Assembly (NCBI RefSeq): GCF_900142275.1
Contig: NZ_FRAI01000005.1
Location: 1-64,000 of the forward strand
From: Anaerobranca californiensis DSM 14826
GTDB lineage: Bacteria; Bacillota; Proteinivoracia; Proteinivoracales; Proteinivoracaceae
DNA length: 64,000 bases
Direction: 5' to 3'
The translations under genes and the position numbers were made by a program. A model generated the notes under the pieces. It worked only from the letters and a program-made list of their open reading frames with translations. It did not search any database and had not been told where the DNA came from. Positions 42,077 to 52,587 of this stretch are shown here, piece after piece (position 1 is the first letter of the stretch; each line of letters opens with the position of its first letter).

Positions 42077-42643
42077 ATTTTATCACCTCACTCATCCCTT
42101 CCCCTGTTTTTGCTGAAATAGGTAAGACAATGGCCTTAGAGAAATCATTTTTAATTCGGGGAACAGTCAACTTTCCTCTCTCCAAATCAATTTTATTAGC
42201 CAAAATCAAATAATTATTTTGTTGTAAACCAAAATCATAAATTTCTTTATCTATAATATTTTCACTAACATAACAACTACTATCTATTACGTGGAAAATG
42301 GCAGAAGCTTGCTTAAATTGCTGTAAGGTTTGGGTTATTCCTTCCCTTATTATCTCCATGTGATGTATTATAGGTAGAATTCCACAAGAATCCATAATTG
42401 ATATTTCCACTTTTCCCTTTCCTTTCTTTATTGGAATAGTAAAATCATGGATATTTAATGTATGGTTTGCTTTATCACTAACCAGGAATTTTATTCCCTC
42501 ATCTATAGACAATTTTTTTTATATTTATGGCCATTGTGGTGAATAAAGGTATAAGTTAAATTATCAGCTTTGTATTGTTTAATTAATTGAATAATAAATA
42601 GTGTTTTACCAACATTAGGTTTGCCGACAACTAAAATTTTCAT
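42057..42643 (-). pseudogene. Small GTPase, frameshifted at A8 tract
   Basis: A P-loop GTPase of about 195 residues split at a run of eight A on the minus strand (plus 42513-42520). The first frame has MKILVVGKPNVGKTLFII with the G1 P-loop. The other frame carries G3 (DSCG), G4 (NKID) and G5 (SAKTGEG). Adding one A joins them (HKYKKKLSIDEGIKF). The start ATG overlaps the spoVK stop (ATGA). It sits where B. subtilis has ynbA (hflX) but lacks the HflX domain, so its role is unknown. Slippage, real decay and sequence error are all possible. Confidence 0.82.
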
Positions 42644-43569
42644 TTTAAACCCCCTTCAGTAATATCTTCTTTTTCAATAACCATCAATTTTTCTTTTGTA
42701 ATATTTTTTTCTTTCAACAATCGGACTGCTTGAAGTCGAATTGCTTTTTCGATAATGTTCCGCACCAATCTAGCATTAGAAAAGTTTATAGGATTTTCTT
42801 GAATATGTCTTTCTAAGATATTCTTAAGTTTTAATTCTGCCTCTTTACTAAATTTATAGTCCCTTTGTTTTAACATTAATTTGCCGATTTCTATTAGATC
42901 AGCTATTTTATAATTCTTGAAGTTAATATGAATAGGAAACCTTGATTTAAGGCCAGGGTTTGTTCTCAAAAAATTTTCCATTTGTTCTCCATAACCTGCT
43001 AATATCAATACAAATTGTTCTTTTTTATCTTCCATAGCTTTTACCAGTGTATCAATAGCTTCTTTACCAAAGTCTTTTTCACCCCCTCTAGCTAAGGAAT
43101 AAGCTTCATCAATAAAAAGTATTCCCCCCATAGCTGAATTGATTTTTTCCCTAGTTTTTTGAGCTGTTTGCCCTATATACTCACCAACTAAATCTGCCCT
43201 TTCTACTTCAACCAAATGTCCTTTATCTAATAGTTCTAAGTGTTTAAATATCTTTCCTAAAATTCTCGCCACCGTCGTTTTCCCTGTTCCAGGGTTACCT
43301 TTGAAAATCATATGTAAAACTATAGGCTGAGTTATCAAACCTTGTTCTTTTCTTTTTTTTTGTATAGTTATAAAAGCTTCTAATTCTCTGATAAAATCCT
43401 TAATTTCTTCAAGACCTATTAATTCTTCTAATTCTTTTGTAGGATCTATAGAAACTAAATCAATTTTGTTATATCTTTTCTCTTCATTATCACCTTTTAA
43501 TAGTCTAATAGCATCGACTGGATTTAACCTTCCCTTTTTCAATTTTTCGAAGATGTCATCATCTCTCAT
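42640..43569 (-). CDS. spoVK: SpoVK-type AAA ATPase (CbxX/CfxQ family)
   Basis: 309 residues with one AAA module (about 75-230): Walker A GNPGTGKTTVAR, Walker B ILFIDEAYSLARGG, sensor region LILAGYGEQM and arginine finger RSRFP-like LKSRFPIHINF. A C-terminal helical lid follows. In B. subtilis SpoVK is a mother-cell sporulation protein; CbxX/CfxQ relatives are Rubisco activases, irrelevant here. Its position after hfq matches B. subtilis. The stop overlaps the ATG of the GTPase gene. Confidence 0.9.
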   Translation of the reverse strand: MRDDDIFEKLKKGRLNPVDAIRLLKGDNEEKRYNKIDLVSIDPTKELEELIGLEEIKDFIRELEAFITIQKKRKEQGLITQPIVLHMIFKGNPGTGKTTVARILGKIFKHLELLDKGHLVEVERADLVGEYIGQTAQKTREKINSAMGGILFIDEAYSLARGGEKDFGKEAIDTLVKAMEDKKEQFVLILAGYGEQMENFLRTNPGLKSRFPIHINFKNYKIADLIEIGKLMLKQRDYKFSKEAELKLKNILERHIQENPINFSNARLVRNIIEKAIRLQAVRLLKEKNITKEKLMVIEKEDITEGGLK

Positions 43570-43637
43570 CTAGTTCCCCTCCCTATGTAAATATATTTAT
43601 AAAAATTACTATATATAACATAATCATAAAAAGAAAA

Positions 43638-43689
43638 AAGTCTTCCCAATGGAAGACTTAAATAATAAAAGGGCCATGATGGCCCTTTG
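43638..43689 (-). terminator. Two tandem terminators after hfq
   Basis: Hairpin one pairs GGGCCAT with ATGGCCC (43671-43685). Hairpin two pairs AAGTCTTCC (43638-43646) with GGAAGACTT (43651-43659) and is followed on the minus strand by TTTTTT. Both lie between hfq and spoVK. Confidence 0.82.
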
Positions 43690-43693
43690 AGGA

Positions 43694-43936
43694 TTAGTTA
43701 TTATTAGGATTATTTTGGAAATTTAGGTTTAAACTTTTATGTGGAACAATTGTAGAAACAGCATGTTTATAAATAAGTTGCTGTTTACCATCATTTTCCA
43801 ATAAAATAGTGAAACTATCAAAACCTTTAACATAACCCTTTAATTGGATTCCACTAACTAAATATATAGTTATTGGAGAATTATCCTTTCTAATTGAATT
43901 TAAGATTAAATCTTGCAAATTAATTCCTTTACTCAT
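43694..43936 (-). CDS. hfq: RNA chaperone Hfq
   Basis: 80 residues with the Sm fold: Sm1 around [23 protein letters not shown] and Sm2 around [12 protein letters not shown] (the KH of the YKHA motif binds the proximal RNA face). The C-terminal tail is short and Asn-rich (NFQNNPNNN). ATG 43936 follows GGAGGTTAAAGTC; five extra upstream residues in the longer frame are unlikely. It lies after miaA, the order conserved in most bacteria. Confidence 0.96.
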   Translation of the reverse strand: MSKGINLQDLILNSIRKDNSPITIYLVSGIQLKGYVKGFDSFTILLENDGKQQLIYKHAVSTIVPHKSLNLNFQNNPNNN

Positions 43937-43984
43937 GACTTTAACCTCCATATTTATGTTGTAATTGATAAATCTATATATTCG

Positions 43985-44914
43985 CTAAAAAATGTCTTTT
44001 TCCTTCATCATTTCCAATATTTTTATAATAATATCTTCCCTTTTTTCTTTAGTAATATCTAACCAAAGTATACCTTCCATACCTCTAAACCATGTAAGTT
44101 GTCTTTTAGCATACCTGCGGGTATCCCTTTTTAAAATTTCCACCATTTTATCATAATCTAGCCTTCCTTCTAGATAATCAATAACTTGCTTATAACCTAT
44201 TCCTTTCATGGAATTTGCTTCTTTAGAAATACCTTTAGCTAATAATGCCCTAACTTCATCAACTAATCCTTCCTTTAACATAACATCTACCCTATCATTT
44301 ACCCTCTTATATAAAAGTTCTCTATCCATAGTTAATCCTATGTATAAGATATTATTATTAGTATGTTTTTTTTCCTGGAGATTATAAATAGACTTACCTG
44401 AAAGTTCATATACCTCCAGGGCCCTAATAACCCTTTTATAATCGTTTGGATGTAACTTTTCATAGGCCAGTGGATCCTTATCTTTTAAAAGGGAATGTAA
44501 ATACTCCTTCCCCTTACTTTTCATTATTTCATAATATCTTCTTCTAACAGTTTCATCTTGTGGTATTTGATTTAATGTAAAGTCCTCTGTTAAAGCCCTT
44601 ATATATAAACCTGTTCCACCAACTACAATTGGTAACTTACCTCTTTTTTTAATTTCTTTAATAGTTTTTTGCGATAAAATTTGATAATCATAAACACTAA
44701 ATTCTTCATCAGGTTCTATTATATCTATTAAGTGATGGGGTATGCCCTCCCTTTCTTCTATAGTAGGTTTTGCTGTACCAATATCCATTCCTTTATAAAT
44801 TAGCATGGAATCTGCAGAAATAATTTCACCATTGGTTTGTTTAGCTAACTGAATTGATAGAGCTGTCTTGCCGCTGGCGGTAGGTCCTAAGATAACTACA
44901 TAATTATCTTCCAT
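43985..44914 (-). CDS. miaA: tRNA dimethylallyltransferase MiaA
   Basis: 309 residues. Adds dimethylallyl to A37 of tRNAs reading UNN codons. The P-loop GPTASGKTALSIQLA is at the N-terminus, then ISADSMLIYKGMDIGTAKP, the GTGLYIRAL motif near 100, and the C-terminal YAKRQLTWFRGM. MiaB, encoded 5 kb upstream on the same strand, methylthiolates its product. The start is ATG behind GGGGGA, two bases from the preceding stop. Confidence 0.97.
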   Translation of the reverse strand: MEDNYVVILGPTASGKTALSIQLAKQTNGEIISADSMLIYKGMDIGTAKPTIEEREGIPHHLIDIIEPDEEFSVYDYQILSQKTIKEIKKRGKLPIVVGGTGLYIRALTEDFTLNQIPQDETVRRRYYEIMKSKGKEYLHSLLKDKDPLAYEKLHPNDYKRVIRALEVYELSGKSIYNLQEKKHTNNNILYIGLTMDRELLYKRVNDRVDVMLKEGLVDEVRALLAKGISKEANSMKGIGYKQVIDYLEGRLDYDKMVEILKRDTRRYAKRQLTWFRGMEGILWLDITKEKREDIIIKILEMMKEKDIF

Positions 44915-44915
44915 T

Positions 44916-45692
44916 TTATTCCCCCTTATTTAGGCGAATTATTCCATATTTAACATTACTACTTTTTTTAGAAAAGGTTTCAGTAATTCCTATTTTAGAA
45001 AAATCATAGTTACGATTATTTTTTACAATTACTAACTTTTTAGCCACCCTTTTACCTATATTTATAATTTCTTTAGTCAAAGAACCTTTTTCAGCAAAAA
45101 GTCTTAGGGGTTGAAGGTGAGAGGACTTTTCAATAGGGATATCAAACATCGGATCAAAATACACTATGTCAAAGGTGTTAGTTGGACAATTACTTAAAAA
45201 CTGAACATAATCTTCATTTAATGGTTTTATTCTTCTAGCAAAATCGTTGATTTCTTTCCACTTACTATAATTGCCTTTTAAACCTTCAGAAACAATTGCA
45301 TATATTATTTTATTTTTTTCTAGGGCAGTAATTGAGCCATTTTCTCCACTTAAAAAGCTCCAAACCAATGAGTCAGCACCAAAACCCATTGTACAGTCTA
45401 AAATACTAAACCCCTTTATATCACCACAAATAGTTGTAAAGATATCTTCATTTCCATTATTTATTCCTTTAATTCTTAGCATTGCCATACTCGGATGATA
45501 AAATAATTTATGATTTTGATAATGACATACTAAGCCTTCTTTGGTAACTACTAAATATGCAGTAGTGCCTTTAGATAAATTTCCTATTTTTTCCCTTGGG
45601 ATAAAAGGGATATCTAAGGATTTACTGTAATTTAAACCTTTTGTTATCAAATTATCATCTGGTCGCTGGGCGGTAGTTATTATTATATTCAA
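44916..45692 (-). CDS. RsmJ-like SAM-dependent methyltransferase
   Basis: 258 residues. A class I methyltransferase core with the SAM loop ILDCTMGFGADSLVW near 95, an acidic SAM contact in ALEKN, and the catalytic-type motif YFDPMFDIP near 180, like DPMFP in 16S rRNA G1516 methyltransferase RsmJ. The N-terminal ITTAQRP motif is also typical of this Firmicute family found between mutL and miaA. The TTG start directly follows the mutL stop. Confidence 0.85.
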   Translation of the reverse strand: MNIIITTAQRPDDNLITKGLNYSKSLDIPFIPREKIGNLSKGTTAYLVVTKEGLVCHYQNHKLFYHPSMAMLRIKGINNGNEDIFTTICGDIKGFSILDCTMGFGADSLVWSFLSGENGSITALEKNKIIYAIVSEGLKGNYSKWKEINDFARRIKPLNEDYVQFLSNCPTNTFDIVYFDPMFDIPIEKSSHLQPLRLFAEKGSLTKEIINIGKRVAKKLVIVKNNRNYDFSKIGITETFSKKSSNVKYGIIRLNKGE

Positions 45693-47513
45693 TTAAGTCA
45701 CCCTTTTAAATAATTTTTCAACACTGTATTTATCTAAAGAAACTATTACTGGTCTTCCATGGGGGCAACTATAAGGGTTACTTATTTTCCCTAAGTCTTT
45801 TACTAATTGCTCCATTTCCATAAAACTTAACTTATGGTTTGCTTTTATTGCCCCTTTACAGGAGATTAAAGCTAATACAGCTTCTTTATATTTTTTTATA
45901 GCAGTTATATCATCATTGAAAATTAGTTCTTCCAGAGCATCGAATAATAACTGTAAGGAAACAGTTTTGTTTATAAAAAATGGTAAGCCCCGTACAATAA
46001 TATTATTACCATCTAGAAAATCTAAATCAAAACCTAAACTGATAAAAAGCTCAAGATTTTCTTGTATTTTTTCTCGGTATCCCTTTTTTAATTCTAAAGT
46101 CATCGGTACAATTTGTTGAATTATTGGTTTTGTATGCATTTGGGTCAAAGCCCTTTCATAATATATCTTTTCTTGAGCAGCATGTTGGTCAATTAAATAT
46201 ATTTGTTCACTATCAACGGCAATGATATAAGAGTTAGCATATTGACCTAATATTTTTAAAGTTTTAAAAAAAGGATGTAAATATTGTTCTTCTTCAGGAA
46301 GGTCAAATACTTGTTGTGCAGGTTGGGATAAACTATTTGTACTATCTTTTATCGAAGTTACGTTATGGGAATAAATTGGTGTTGTATATTCTATTTCTTT
46401 TATTTCCAAAACTGAGCTTTCCTCTATTGCTTTAGAAACTTCACTTTCCTTAGGAATTTTTTCCCTATTACCTGGGTTTAATAGCTGTCTACTTACATTT
46501 GTATGTTTAAATTCAGAAATAAGGGATTTATTTTTAAGGGCATTTTCTACCCCTTCCTTCACTAGATAAAAAACAGCTTTTTCATCTTTAAATTTAATTT
46601 CTTGTTTTGATGGATGGACATTGACATCTAAGTCTTCCACTTGAATTTGTATGTTTAAAACCCCTTGAGGATAACGTCCTATAGGAATAAGGGTATTAAA
46701 CCCAGCCTCTAAAGCTTTGGCCAACATCGATGATTTTACAATTCTATTGTTAACGAAAAACATTTGACCACTTCTAGAGCTTTTTGTTAATACAGGCTTA
46801 ATTATTAATCCAGTAACAGTCATATTTTCATAAGAGAAATCTACTTCTATAGAATTTTCTGCAGTTTCCCAACCCATCACCTCAGATAGACAATGTTTAA
46901 GATCACCATCGCCACTGGATTTAATAAGGGGTTTATTGTTATGGGTAAGTTGGAAAGAAATATGGGGATGGGACATAATAAATCTCCCTACTAAATCTGT
47001 AATATAATTTAATTCTGTAGCAGTAGTTTTTAAGAATTTTCTCCGGGCCGGGGTATTAAAAAATAGATCTTCCACAATAATTCTAGTACCTAAATTGGCA
47101 GGTGCCACATCAAATAATCGTTCCTTCCCCCCTTCTATAACGTATTTTACACCAAAGTCTTCCCCTGTTGTCCTTGTAATTAGTGTAACTTTAGAAACAG
47201 CAGCGATAGATGGTAAGGCTTCTCCTCTAAAACCTAAAGAAGAAATTTTTTCTAAATCTTTTTCATCTTTAATTTTACTAGTTGCATGTCTTAAAAAGGC
47301 GATAGGCACATCATCTTTATGGATCCCTACCCCATTATCTATAACTTCAATTTTTTCTTTGCCGGCATTTACAAGATTAATTGTAATATTAGTACTCTTA
47401 CCATCGATAGAATTTTCGATTAGTTCTTTGACTATAGAGGCAGGTCTTTCGACAACTTCCCCGGCAGCAATTTTATTGGCTGTTTGAGGGGGAAGGATAT
47501 TAATTATTCCCAT
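45693..47513 (-). CDS. mutL: DNA mismatch repair protein MutL
   Basis: 606 residues. The GHKL ATPase domain (about 1-330) has the N box KELIENSID, DNGVGI, and GFRGEALPSIA. The C-terminal domain carries the endonuclease metal motif DQHAAQEKIYYE and the zinc-binding SCKGAIKANHKL and CPHGRP motifs, so it is the nicking type found in bacteria without MutH. Its AGGAGG site overlaps the mutS stop, coupling both. Confidence 0.97.
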   Translation of the reverse strand: MGIINILPPQTANKIAAGEVVERPASIVKELIENSIDGKSTNITINLVNAGKEKIEVIDNGVGIHKDDVPIAFLRHATSKIKDEKDLEKISSLGFRGEALPSIAAVSKVTLITRTTGEDFGVKYVIEGGKERLFDVAPANLGTRIIVEDLFFNTPARRKFLKTTATELNYITDLVGRFIMSHPHISFQLTHNNKPLIKSSGDGDLKHCLSEVMGWETAENSIEVDFSYENMTVTGLIIKPVLTKSSRSGQMFFVNNRIVKSSMLAKALEAGFNTLIPIGRYPQGVLNIQIQVEDLDVNVHPSKQEIKFKDEKAVFYLVKEGVENALKNKSLISEFKHTNVSRQLLNPGNREKIPKESEVSKAIEESSVLEIKEIEYTTPIYSHNVTSIKDSTNSLSQPAQQVFDLPEEEQYLHPFFKTLKILGQYANSYIIAVDSEQIYLIDQHAAQEKIYYERALTQMHTKPIIQQIVPMTLELKKGYREKIQENLELFISLGFDLDFLDGNNIIVRGLPFFINKTVSLQLLFDALEELIFNDDITAIKKYKEAVLALISCKGAIKANHKLSFMEMEQLVKDLGKISNPYSCPHGRPVIVSLDKYSVEKLFKRVT

Positions 47514-47516
47514 CTT

Positions 47517-50059
47517 TTACCTCCTTTCTAGCTTCTTTTTAATTGAGGATAAAAACATCATAGCTTCTATAGGAGTAATATTATTTAAATCTAGATCTTT
47601 TAATTCTTCTATAATTTCCAGATAATCTTCAAAAGCATGGCTAAATAAATCATCATCCTTTGTAATAGCAACTTCATTATTAGAACCATATCCATTTTCA
47701 AGCTGATGTAAAATATCCTTAGCCCTGCGGATTACTGGCGAAGGTACTCCAGCTAATTTAGCTACTTGAATACCATAACTTTTATCACTCCCACCAGGGA
47801 TAATTGAATGAAGAAAAATTATTTGATCATTTTCTTCTTTTACAGCAATGGAGTAATTTTTAATACCACTATACTTTTCTTCTAAAGAAGTTAATTGATG
47901 ATAGTGGGTAGCAAATAGGGTTTTAGCCCCTAAAATTTCAGGATTGAGTATATATTCTACTGCTCCTTGAGCTATACTCATTCCATCAAAGGTACTAGTA
48001 CCTCTACCTACTTCATCTAAAATAATCAAGCTTTTTTTAGTGGCATTTTTGAGAATATTAGCTAACTCATTCATTTCCACCATAAATGTACTTTGTCCTG
48101 ATGATAAATCATCACTAGCTCCAACCCTAGTAAATATCCGATCGACGATACCAATTTTAGCAAATTTAGCTGGAACAAAACAACCAATTTGAGCCATTAA
48201 AGTTATTAACGCCACTTGACGCATATAGGTAGACTTACCTGCCATATTAGGCCCTGTAATAATTAACATTCTATTATCTCTACAATCCATTAATGTATCA
48301 TTTGAAATAAAATTTTCTTTAGCTATCATTTGTTCAATTACAGGATGTCTACCAGCTTTTATTATTATTTCATCAGAGGTATCTACAATTGGCTTGGTAT
48401 ATTTATTTTCAGAAGCAATAATTGCAAATGTACAAAAACAATCTAATTCTGCAATTAATTCACTATTCCTCTGAATTTCATTTATTTTATCTAAAGCCCT
48501 TTGTCGAATATCACAAAACAGATTATATTCTAATTGGATTATTTTATCAGCGGCACTTAAGATTAATTCTTCGTATTCTTTTAGTTCAGCAGTAAAATAC
48601 CGTTCAGCATTAGCTAAAGTTTGTTTTCTTTGGAAAGATTCCGGTACAAGGTGGGCATTGGTTCTTGTTACTTCAATATAGTAACCAAAAACTTTATTAT
48701 ATCCTATTTTAAGTGTTTTTATACCTGTCTCTAGCCTTAATTTGTGTTCGTACTCCCCTAACCACTTGCGGCCGTTTTCTGCAGTATATTTTAACTTATC
48801 TAATTCTTCATTAAAACCCTTTTTAATAATACCTCCTTCTTTAACATGGGTAGGAGGATTGTCTACTATCCCTTTATCAATTATATTTACTAAATCATCT
48901 AATAAAACAATTTTATTTGCTAAATCATTTAAAGGTGGATGGTCTAATTGAAGAAGGGAATCTTTAATTAACGGCAGTTTACTTAAAGATGTTTTAAGGG
49001 CTACTAAATCCTTTGGATTTACGGTATTATATACTATTTTTGTCCCTATTCTCTCTAAATCATAAATAAAATCAATTAGCTTAGAAAGTTTTTCAGTAAT
49101 GTATAAATTATTGTTTAATTTCTCAACTATATCTAATCGATAATTTATTAGTTCTGGTTGTAATAGAGGATTTAATATCCACTGTTTTAATTTACGACCT
49201 CCCATAGGTGATTTAGTTTTATCTAACACCCATAATAGGGAGCCTTCTTTTTTATTATCTTTAATTGTTGTAGTTATTTCTAGGTTTCTGATAGTACTGT
49301 AATCTAAGGCCATATATTCTTGAGAATTAATGTAATAAATATGATTTATATGTTTTAATTGACTCTTTTGAGTATCCGTTAAATATGATAATAAAAGTTC
49401 AACGGCTTTAAGGGCTACTGGGTAATCATGGATACTATTTAGCAGTCCATTAAATTGACTTAAATTTTCCTTTTTTACCTCATAAACTGAGATATTAGCA
49501 TTTAATAAGTTTAGTTTTTCTATAAAAGGATTATCATCAAAAACTATAATTTCTGCGGGATTATATTTAACTAATAAAGATAATATTCCATTTAAGTCAA
49601 TTTTCCCCTCAGTAAAAAAAATTCTCCCGTAGAGTTGTCTAAAAAGCTTAAGCCATACTTATTAGAATAAGTACTTATGGAACAAATAAAATTATTATCT
49701 TTAGATTCTAGTAAATTTTCATCAGTTACTGTACCAGGGGTAATAACCCTAACTACTTCCCGTTTTACAATACCTTTACACTCTTTGGGATCTTCAACTT
49801 GCTCACAAATAGCCACTTTAAAACCCTTTTTTATAAGCTTTCCAAGATATGAGTCTAACGCATGATATGGTACCCCCGCTAAAGGGATATTCTTATCCCC
49901 ATCCCTAGCAGTTAAAGCAATTTCTAATACCTTTGCTCCAATAACAGCATCTTCAAAAAACATTTCATAAAAATCTCCAACTCTAAAGAGAAGGAGACAG
50001 TCTTTATATTGTTGTTTAATATCTATATATTGTTGAATCATTGGTGTCAACTTAGCCAT
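47517..50059 (-). pseudogene. mutS: DNA mismatch repair protein MutS, frameshifted at T8 tract
   Basis: About 847 residues in two frames. The N-terminal frame (50059 to about 49612) holds mismatch-binding domain I, beginning [15 protein letters not shown] with the conserved GDFYEMF Phe-x-Glu mismatch reader. It stops at 49592 after a run of eight T on the minus strand (plus 49613-49621 region). The other frame carries on without interruption from [14 protein letters not shown] through the clamp and ATPase (GPNMAGKSTYMRQ, DEVGRGTSTFDG). One extra T rejoins them. All motifs are intact, so the lesion is recent, an artefact, or corrected by slippage. Confidence 0.92.
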
Positions 50060-50123
50060 AATCTAACCCCCTTACACTAATAATATTATAACATATTACC
50101 ATCACTTTGGTTAGGAGGAAATT

Positions 50124-50153
50124 TAAAAAAAAATCAGAGGTTACTCCTCTGAT
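50124..50153 (-). terminator. Terminator of miaB, stop codon in its loop
   Basis: ATCAGAGG (50133-50140) and CCTCTGAT (50146-50153), followed on the minus strand by nine T. The miaB stop (50141-50143) is in the five-base loop. Confidence 0.87.
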
Positions 50154-51484
50154 TCTAATTCACCAATAAGTGACCATGTTTGGGCTTGTATTATTCTCAC
50201 AGGGACAATTTGACCTGTTAAATCTACATCCTTTGGAGCAGGGAAATTGACTAATTTATTTGTCGTTGTTCGACCACTTAAATAATCTTTATTTGTTTTA
50301 CTCCTACCTTCAACTAGAATAGGATATACTTTACCTACAAGGGAGAGGTTTTTTTCTTTAGAAATTTCATTTTGCAATTCTATTAGCCGTGTTAATCTAC
50401 TACTTTTTTCTTCTTTAGATACTTGATTTTCCATTTTTGCAGCTGGAGTTCCTGATCTAGGAGAATAGGCAAAGGTAAAGGCAGAGTCATATCTGACTTT
50501 TTTAACTAGATCTAATGTTTGTTGAAAATCTTCTTCCGTCTCTCCAGGAAAACCAACTATTAAATCGGTAGTTATAGAATATTCAGGGAATTTACTTTCT
50601 ATCTTTTGGACTAATTCTAAATATTGTTCTCTAGTATATCCTCTGTTCATAGCTTTTAAAACTTTATTACTTCCCGCTTGAACAGGCAAATGAAAATGGT
50701 TACATACCCTTTTACTTTGGGCTATAACTTCTATTAATTTATCAGTAAAATCCCTAGGATGGGATGTAGTATAGCGGATCCTCTGGATGCCGTCGATTTT
50801 ATCTAATTCTGACAAAAGATCGGCAAAATCATAGGGAGTATCAAAATCTTTTCCATAACTATTAACATTCTGCCCTAATAAAGTGATTTCTTTAAACCCT
50901 TGTTTTGCAAGTTCTTGAACTTCTTTAATGATATCCCCAGGTTTTCTACTCCTTTCCCTTCCCCTAACATAAGGAACTATACAATAGGTACAGAAATTAT
51001 TGCAGCCAAGGGTGATGGTTACCCAAGCGGAAATACCTTCATTTCGGTGTTGGGGTAATCCCTCCACTACTTCACCTTCTTTTTCCCAAACTTCAAATAC
51101 CCTTTCATTATTCATTAAGATTTTTTTAATCATTTCCGGTAGTTGATGAACATTGTGGGTACCAAATAGCAAATCTACATGGGGAAAATTAACTTTAATT
51201 TTTTTTGCCACTTCTTCTTGTTGAGACATACATCCGCAAATACCAATAATTAGATCTGGATTTTGTTCCTTTATTCTTCTTAAAGTTCCAATTTTACCAA
51301 AAATTTTCTGTTCTGCTTTATCTCTAATGGTACAAGTGTTAATGAGGATAATATCAGCCTCTTCTTCATCAGCGGTAGGGGTATATCCCATTTGCACCAA
51401 CATACCTGCTAAAATTTCGCTATCATGAACATTCATTTGACAGCCATAAGTATGGATTATGAAATGTTTATTCTGCATTTCCAT
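50141..51484 (-). CDS. miaB: tRNA methylthiotransferase MiaB
   Basis: 447 residues. The N-terminal UPF0004 domain (TYGCQMNVHDSE, with cysteines for the auxiliary cluster) is followed by the radical-SAM domain with GCNNFCTYCIVPYVRGRERSR (CxxxCxxC near 160) and a C-terminal TRAM domain. It converts i6A37 to ms2i6A37 in tRNA. ATG 51484 is chosen behind CAGGAGGAG; ten more upstream residues would have no ribosome site. Confidence 0.96.
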   Translation of the reverse strand: MEMQNKHFIIHTYGCQMNVHDSEILAGMLVQMGYTPTADEEEADIILINTCTIRDKAEQKIFGKIGTLRRIKEQNPDLIIGICGCMSQQEEVAKKIKVNFPHVDLLFGTHNVHQLPEMIKKILMNNERVFEVWEKEGEVVEGLPQHRNEGISAWVTITLGCNNFCTYCIVPYVRGRERSRKPGDIIKEVQELAKQGFKEITLLGQNVNSYGKDFDTPYDFADLLSELDKIDGIQRIRYTTSHPRDFTDKLIEVIAQSKRVCNHFHLPVQAGSNKVLKAMNRGYTREQYLELVQKIESKFPEYSITTDLIVGFPGETEEDFQQTLDLVKKVRYDSAFTFAYSPRSGTPAAKMENQVSKEEKSSRLTRLIELQNEISKEKNLSLVGKVYPILVEGRSKTNKDYLSGRTTTNKLVNFPAPKDVDLTGQIVPVRIIQAQTWSLIGELESEE

Positions 51485-51563
51485 TATTGCTCCTCCTGAG
51501 ATTATGTAGTTCAATCGAAGATATTATAACATAATTTACCTTGTAATAAAAGTCGAAGGAAAA

Positions 51564-51592
51564 AATAAAGTAGGCATTATGCCTACTTTATT
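51564..51592 (-). terminator. Terminator overlapping the FMN-lipoprotein end
   Basis: A 14-bp palindrome (51564-51577 with 51579-51592) that contains the stop codon; the minus strand continues with TTTTTCC. Confidence 0.8.
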
Positions 51593-52326
51593 GTAGCTCT
51601 TTCTAATAGTTCTTTAACTATTTGAATCCATTTTTCAGATGAGCTAGTTGCTCCAGTATATGTTTCTACATCATAGCTATTTGCTTCTAGCATTGCTGCA
51701 GCAACAGCTTCCCTTGCTTCATGATATGCTTCCCACTGATAATCTTCAGGTTTTTGTTCAAAACCATTTTCCACAGCCCTCATATCATAAAGATTTACTT
51801 CAACTATTTTTCCACCTTCAATTTTAATTTCTGCTACTGAATAACCTTTTTCTGTAATTTCAGATCTTCCAAGGTAAGTACCGTCAATTAAGCCAGGTGT
51901 AGCATCAACCTTAGCTTTTAATAAAGCACGATCAACAGCTTGTTTAGCTTTATTAGAAGTACTTGTTGCACCTGAGAAGGCATCAATATTTGTACCGTTT
52001 GCTTCAACAAAAGCATTCTCTAAGTATTCATGAACTTGAGCGAGTAAGCCAATTTCAAAGGCCCCTTCTCTACCATATGTTTCTGGATCTTTTTCGATGG
52101 CATTTCCTTGATATTCAGTAAGTTTTACAGATTTAATTTGATCCTTTTCAATGGTCACTTCTGCCTTTACATAACCTCTGTTATTATCAGAGTATCCTAC
52201 AAAAGTACCATTTTTGTAAACATAATTTGGCTCATCCTTTGGCTGTTCTTCTGTTTTAGATGAACAACCAGCAAAAATAGTTAATGCCATCAATGATATT
52301 AACATTAAGACTAATAACTTCTTCAT
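51583..52326 (-). CDS. Two-domain FMN-binding lipoprotein (PplA-like)
   Basis: 247 residues with a lipoprotein signal (lipobox FAGC, Cys about 20) and two FMN-binding domains (about 35-140 and 145-240). Each carries the flavinylation motif: SGATSTS near 123 and TGATSSS near 230, where ApbE-type transferases attach FMN to a Ser/Thr. This is the plan of Listeria PplA, the extracellular electron-transfer lipoprotein. No ApbE, Ndh2 or quinone gene is nearby, so that role is an inference. The ATG follows AGGAGG. Confidence 0.87.
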   Translation of the reverse strand: MKKLLVLMLISLMALTIFAGCSSKTEEQPKDEPNYVYKNGTFVGYSDNNRGYVKAEVTIEKDQIKSVKLTEYQGNAIEKDPETYGREGAFEIGLLAQVHEYLENAFVEANGTNIDAFSGATSTSNKAKQAVDRALLKAKVDATPGLIDGTYLGRSEITEKGYSVAEIKIEGGKIVEVNLYDMRAVENGFEQKPEDYQWEAYHEAREAVAAAMLEANSYDVETYTGATSSSEKWIQIVKELLERATIK

Positions 52327-52587
52327 TTCTCATACCTCCTATTATTATATTGATTATTAGAAAGGGAAAATAATCCCTTATCCACAAGTGATAGTGAAAA
52401 CTTTAATTATCTACTACACATTCTTTCTGAACTTATTATAACATATTCTTATAATTATAAGAAGTTTTTTCTATGGTAAATAGATGTAATTTGACTAAAT
52501 TTCCTTCCTTTTTCTTCTTTTTTCTTTCCTTTGTTTAGTTTTCACATTTTTAATAATAAATTGATGGATTTATACAAAAAATAAGGA

